Shown: positions 42,537 to 45,273 of the stretch, one piece after another
Position numbering within the stretch: position 1 is the first letter of the stretch
Layout: each line of letters starts with the position of its first letter
Assembly: GCA_947449575.1 (NCBI GenBank)
Contig: CANFRV010000026.1
Location: 1 to 45,273, forward strand
DNA length: 45,273 bases
Origin: Flavobacteriales bacterium
GTDB taxonomy: Bacteria > Bacteroidota > Bacteroidia > Flavobacteriales_D > Crocinitomicaceae
Direction of reading: 5' to 3'
The notes under the pieces: generated by a model
The model's input: only the letters and a program-made list of their open reading frames with translations
The model's database searches: none
Told to the model about the DNA's origin: nothing
Translations under genes and position numbers: made by a program

Positions 42537-42564
42537 TAATAGCAAGTTTGACTTATTGCTATTA
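42537..42564. promoter_or_regulatory. 9-bp inverted repeat at the -33 region of the lipoprotein gene
   Basis: TAATAGCAA (42537-42545) and TTGCTATTA (42556-42564) are perfect complements with a ten-base spacer, about one helical turn apart. The left arm contains the candidate -33 TTG. It may be an operator, or a hairpin. The rest of the 42480-42768 gap shows only AT-rich sequence. Confidence 0.4.
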
Positions 42565-42768
42565 TTTTATTTTGGGATGTTCCTTGAGGTAATATTTTGA
42601 AATATCCATTTATCATTTGTTCCAAAAACACAGGAAGAAAACCGTTAATTTAGAAAGATAATAATCTGATCAAATGGATGTTATGTTTTTTTGTTATACA
42701 ATGGGTTTCACAGCAAGACGCAACCTTCCAAGATACTTAAAAAACACTGTTTATTTTCCTTCATTAGA

Positions 42769-43656
42769 TCAAAACAATAATAAAAAACCTCCAATTGAAG
42801 CAAGTAGGATTAATAACCAATCTTTTTTGTCGAGTTTTTCTCTAAAAAAATAAATTCCAACGGCTAATATTATAATTTCAAATAATAAACCAATTAGAAT
42901 ATTCATACTAACGGGAAAAAGCGTTAATGTGAAATTACTTAACAAGCTGCCGCCGGCGACAAGAAAGCCCATAAGCAAACAAAGGAATAAACTATTTTTA
43001 CTCAGTGAAGGAGGAATTATTCTTTTTTCTTTAAAAATGAGTAATCCCACACAAGAAATAAAAACACATACTTCGAGGATCAAACTAAAATTAATCACTC
43101 CAAACTTTTTGATTGGAATTAAATAAAACACAAAAGAGACTCCCCAAAAGAGACTGAATAATAGGATTAATAAAACTTCTTTAGAAATTTCAAAATTTCT
43201 CAACTTTTCTCGTTGATGCAGAAATAAACCTAAAATAATAAGTAGAAGCGAAAAATATTTTGACATACTTAAAGCCTCATTATAAATAATGAGAGAAGTA
43301 ATAAATGAAATAGCAGACGAGACAACCACCAAGGGGGTTATGAAACTAAGCCGTCCATTTTGTAAAGCATTAGTATAAAAATAAAGTCCCCAAAAGCTGA
43401 AAAGGCAAAGAGAAATGCAAAATAGCCAATCTTTAAAATGATTACTTGAAAACCCTGCACTAAAATTTTCTATTGCAGCATAATGAAAATAAGACTTTAG
43501 TATTAGTAAGAAAAAGAAGGTGGCAATAACGCGGTAGAAAATATAGTGATAATTAATTCTATCTTTTAGTAATAATTTCTTCCAAACGATACCTGAGAGG
43601 AGAAAAAACAGGGAAGCAATTATTTTTAATACGAGTGAGGTGTTAAAATCAAGCAT
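42769..43656 (-). CDS. DMT-superfamily (EamA-type) permease
   Basis: The 295-residue protein has ten membrane helices arranged as two five-helix repeats (about 5-145 and 150-294), the EamA pattern. Features include LFSFWGLYFYTNALQNGRLSFITPLVVVSSAISFI (second half of repeat one) and the PVSMNILIGLLFEIIILAVGIYFFREKL stretch in repeat two, with EKLDKKDW as the usual cytoplasmic loop. Substrate cannot be predicted; relatives export amino acids or metabolites. It is a single gene with a -7 box, divergent from the regulator-like gene at 43916. Confidence 0.85.
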   Translation of the reverse strand: MLDFNTSLVLKIIASLFFLLSGIVWKKLLLKDRINYHYIFYRVIATFFFLLILKSYFHYAAIENFSAGFSSNHFKDWLFCISLCLFSFWGLYFYTNALQNGRLSFITPLVVVSSAISFITSLIIYNEALSMSKYFSLLLIILGLFLHQREKLRNFEISKEVLLILLFSLFWGVSFVFYLIPIKKFGVINFSLILEVCVFISCVGLLIFKEKRIIPPSLSKNSLFLCLLMGFLVAGGSLLSNFTLTLFPVSMNILIGLLFEIIILAVGIYFFREKLDKKDWLLILLASIGGFLLLF

Positions 43657-43677
43657 AATATTTTATGTGTAATTTTT

Positions 43678-43685
43678 CAAATATA
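43678..43685 (-). promoter_or_regulatory. -7 box of the DMT permease gene
   Basis: Minus strand TATATTTG matches TAnnTTTG exactly, 21 bases before the ATG at 43656. No -33 TTTG was found at the right distance. Confidence 0.5.
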
Positions 43686-43888
43686 GAAACTTTCACTTGG
43701 TATTGAAAGTACTCGAATCATTATGATTTATTTTTTTCTCGCTAAGTGTCTTTTTTTGCAATGCCGACAACCTATAGTATAATCATAGTTGGTTAACAAA
43801 CTGCCAATTGTTATTGTTTGGTAGATATAAAACTTTTTTTAATGGCAAATAAGAAGGGACCTCTATATCTGTATTAAACTTTATTTCT

Positions 43889-43896
43889 TATCTTTG
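43889..43896 (+). promoter_or_regulatory. -7 box of the regulator-like gene
   Basis: TATCTTTG matches the consensus exactly and ends 19 bases before the ATG at 43916. The -33 box is not clear. Confidence 0.55.
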
Positions 43897-43915
43897 AGCA
43901 GTACTAAAAACATAT

Positions 43916-44998
43916 ATGTCAGCTTCTCGTTACACTTTAAATACTTTTACACTATCTGAATTAAAAAGTGAGCTTACCTTAAAGTTACGTTTTTCTATAA
44001 TAGGTAAACCTGCCTGTGCTAAGTTGAGCGAGGTTTTAGTAAATGAAGGATACGGTTATCTATCCGTCGCCACGTTGTATCGATTATTTGTGAAATTTGA
44101 GGGCATTGCGCCCTACCAAAACACCTTGAATATATTAGCGAATTTTATTGGCTATGATTGTTGGCCAGATTTTGTGAAAAATATTGAAGCTAAAAACGAT
44201 AATTATTCAAGTGCTCAAAAGAAAGTCGTTACGAATACGTTGATATATTATTGTATTGACTCTAGAACGACTGAGCCATTGCTTTCTTTTTTTGAAAGTA
44301 TAGAGGATATGGATCACGAATTTAAAGCGAAAGTTGCGTTGGATATTTACGACAGCTTATTAAAAACCAAAAATCCAGAAGAGTTTTTCTCTACATTTAT
44401 TGATAATAAATTTGTGAAGGAATACGTGTTAGAAATCATGTTTGATCCAGCTTTTCGTATAAAAAATTATGAACATGCGTATAAATTATACTGTAATGAT
44501 TTTAATAAAGCGACTTCAATTGCTGCTATTCAAGACTATATTTTTTCGCAATCTGTTTTATTTCGACATTATTTTTTAAGTGGTAATGTGCCAGAAGCCT
44601 TTAGTATAGGGAAAAGAATTTATAGCGATAATTCAATTGCTTCGACTGATTTAGACAGTATATTTATTTTTCCTAATATTCGATATAGGGCCTATAAAAT
44701 TTGGTATTTCCAATTGATAGGGCATCCAAAAAATAATATTGAAGATTATGTGAGCGAGTTATTAGATTATTGTAAAAGCAAATACAAATCATTTGGAATT
44801 GATGAAAGAAAAATTGTTTTTCATTGTGTCGCAGAAGTTTTTTGTAGTTCAAATGTTGATATAGCTTATCATTTAGTGCTTAAAACAATTTTTAAAGATG
44901 AGTTTGGGACAATTCCAAATTTTGTTTTTGATAAATCTCTCAAAAAAGCCCTACCTTATTTTGAAGTAAATGGCTTACTCTATTATCGACCCATATAG
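43916..44998 (+). CDS. Putative Bacteroidota regulator with N-terminal HTH-like domain
   Basis: The 360-residue protein has two parts. The first (about 12-90) looks like a DNA-binding domain: a Leu-rich helix (ELKSELTLKL), then GYLSVATLYRLFVKF as a recognition-type helix and TLNILANFIGYDCWPDFVKNI, a block I associate with Bacteroidota-specific helix-turn-helix proteins. The rest (about 100-360) is helical, with TPR-like amphipathic segments and no enzyme motif. It is not secreted. It stands alone, with its own -7 box and terminator. Targets unknown; the domain call is by pattern, not by search. Confidence 0.6.
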   Translation: MSASRYTLNTFTLSELKSELTLKLRFSIIGKPACAKLSEVLVNEGYGYLSVATLYRLFVKFEGIAPYQNTLNILANFIGYDCWPDFVKNIEAKNDNYSSAQKKVVTNTLIYYCIDSRTTEPLLSFFESIEDMDHEFKAKVALDIYDSLLKTKNPEEFFSTFIDNKFVKEYVLEIMFDPAFRIKNYEHAYKLYCNDFNKATSIAAIQDYIFSQSVLFRHYFLSGNVPEAFSIGKRIYSDNSIASTDLDSIFIFPNIRYRAYKIWYFQLIGHPKNNIEDYVSELLDYCKSKYKSFGIDERKIVFHCVAEVFCSSNVDIAYHLVLKTIFKDEFGTIPNFVFDKSLKKALPYFEVNGLLYYRPI

Positions 44999-45014
44999 CA
45001 ATCCCATAAAGTTC

Positions 45015-45044
45015 AAAATAGTGTATATCTATATACTATTTTTT
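45015..45044 (+). terminator. Terminator of the regulator-like gene
   Basis: AAAATAGTGTAT pairs with ATACTATTTT plus flanking bases (12 bp with one G-T pair), and six T run to 45044. It lies 16 bases behind the stop codon. Confidence 0.75.
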
Positions 45045-45057
45045 GTAATCTATTAAC

Positions 45058-45088
45058 CTCAGTTCGACTAATATTTTATTATCAGATT
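45058..45088. repeat. Dispersed intergenic repeat, copy B
   Basis: Built around AGTTCGACTAATATTTTATT, this copy matches 5520-5550 at about 25 of 31 positions. It again follows a plus-strand terminator between convergent genes. Confidence 0.35.
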
Positions 45089-45169
45089 TCAATTTACTTT
45101 GAAAAGACAAGGCGTTTTTTTGCAGGTTTAACTTGTTAAATCAAAGAAATACAACGAAGGATTTTCGAA

Positions 45170-45273
45170 CTAAATTGAAAAGTATTTTAATGACCCACCT
45201 ATAAATTGCGATTTACTTCCCGAAAACCTATTAAAATAACCAGTTATTTCTTCTATGCTTTCAGTCGTATCTC
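45170..45273 (-). CDS. C-terminal end of a gene cut by the window edge (partial)
   Basis: A minus-strand frame open from the window end reads DTTESIEEITGYFNRFSGSK, then SQFIGGSLKYFSI, and stops at TAG (45172-45170). The 33 residues have a composition like real protein and would converge on the regulator-like gene. Only the tail is visible, so no family can be assigned. A chance frame is not excluded. Confidence 0.4.
   Translation of the reverse strand, partial: DTTESIEEITGYFNRFSGSKSQFIGGSLKYFSI

Noticed and set aside
42674-42853. A 59-codon plus-strand frame with ATG overlapping the DMT gene end
   Set aside because: Most of its length is antisense to the permease, and no promoter or coding bias was seen.
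43746-43853. A minus-strand frame reading NYDYTIGCRHCKKRHLARKK, with a CxxC-like motif, upstream of the DMT permease
   Set aside because: G is not enriched at codon position 1, Lys/Arg dominance follows from the A-rich sequence, and there is no start codon. Chance is the better explanation.

Overview
The window is a low-GC (roughly one third G+C by eye) chromosomal segment of a Bacteroidota bacterium, most likely of the order Flavobacteriales. The evidence is the gene content: an SprE/PorW-type gliding/type IX secretion lipoprotein, GLPGLI and Fib_succ_major (FISUMP) proteins, large TonB-type outer-membrane barrels, an F-ATPase cluster with a long subunit-a N-terminus and no atpD/atpC, and single-chain glycyl-tRNA synthetase. 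Promoters match the Bacteroidota consensus TTTG-N18-21-TAnnTTTG, best seen before atpB, rplU and the peptide-binding lipoprotein. No tRNA, rRNA or CRISPR array was found, and no recognisable prophage or defence island.

Layout. 1-1403: a complete IS4-family insertion sequence with perfect 18-bp ends, lying 3 bp behind the gatC stop codon. 1407-3653: gatC and a plsC-type acyltransferase (minus), then trpS (plus). 3700-5511: an orphan family-5 solute-binding lipoprotein with its own promoter and terminator. 5657-9748: sucA-sucB, the E1 and E2 of 2-oxoglutarate dehydrogenase. 9923-14727: a translationally coupled pair, a 1026-residue TPR protein and a 575-residue outer-membrane barrel. 14857-22302: glyS, then an operon rpoN - PAP2-like membrane protein - M48 lipoprotein protease - LacI regulator, with asnS upstream. 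22303-22758: a non-coding divergent region with a strong plus-strand terminator.

22759-31681 is the functional core: sprE/porW, bactofilin, an AtpZ/AtpI-like protein, a small four-helix membrane protein, then atpB-E-F-H-A-G. The operon has RNA dyads between several genes, including a terminator-like 13-bp hairpin directly after atpE. 31690-34811 is accessory: an alpha/beta hydrolase broken by a one-base frameshift in an A8 run, a small TonB-C-like protein, a FISUMP protein and a DODA-type extradiol dioxygenase. 35050-37922: rplU-rpmA, serS and an Nfu-type iron-sulfur carrier. 38011-45273: an OMP_b-brl_3 receptor with a GLPGLI partner and a 7-bp palindromic operator at its start, an unknown lipoprotein, a DMT permease, a Bacteroidota-type HTH-like regulator, and the tail of one more gene cut by the window end.

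Most genes are ordinary housekeeping. The places worth a second look are small: the intercistronic hairpins of the ATP synthase operon, the A8 frameshift, the operator before the OMP/GLPGLI pair, several coding-like fragments without a start codon between genes, a possible small RNA before sprE, and two intergenic inverted repeats.
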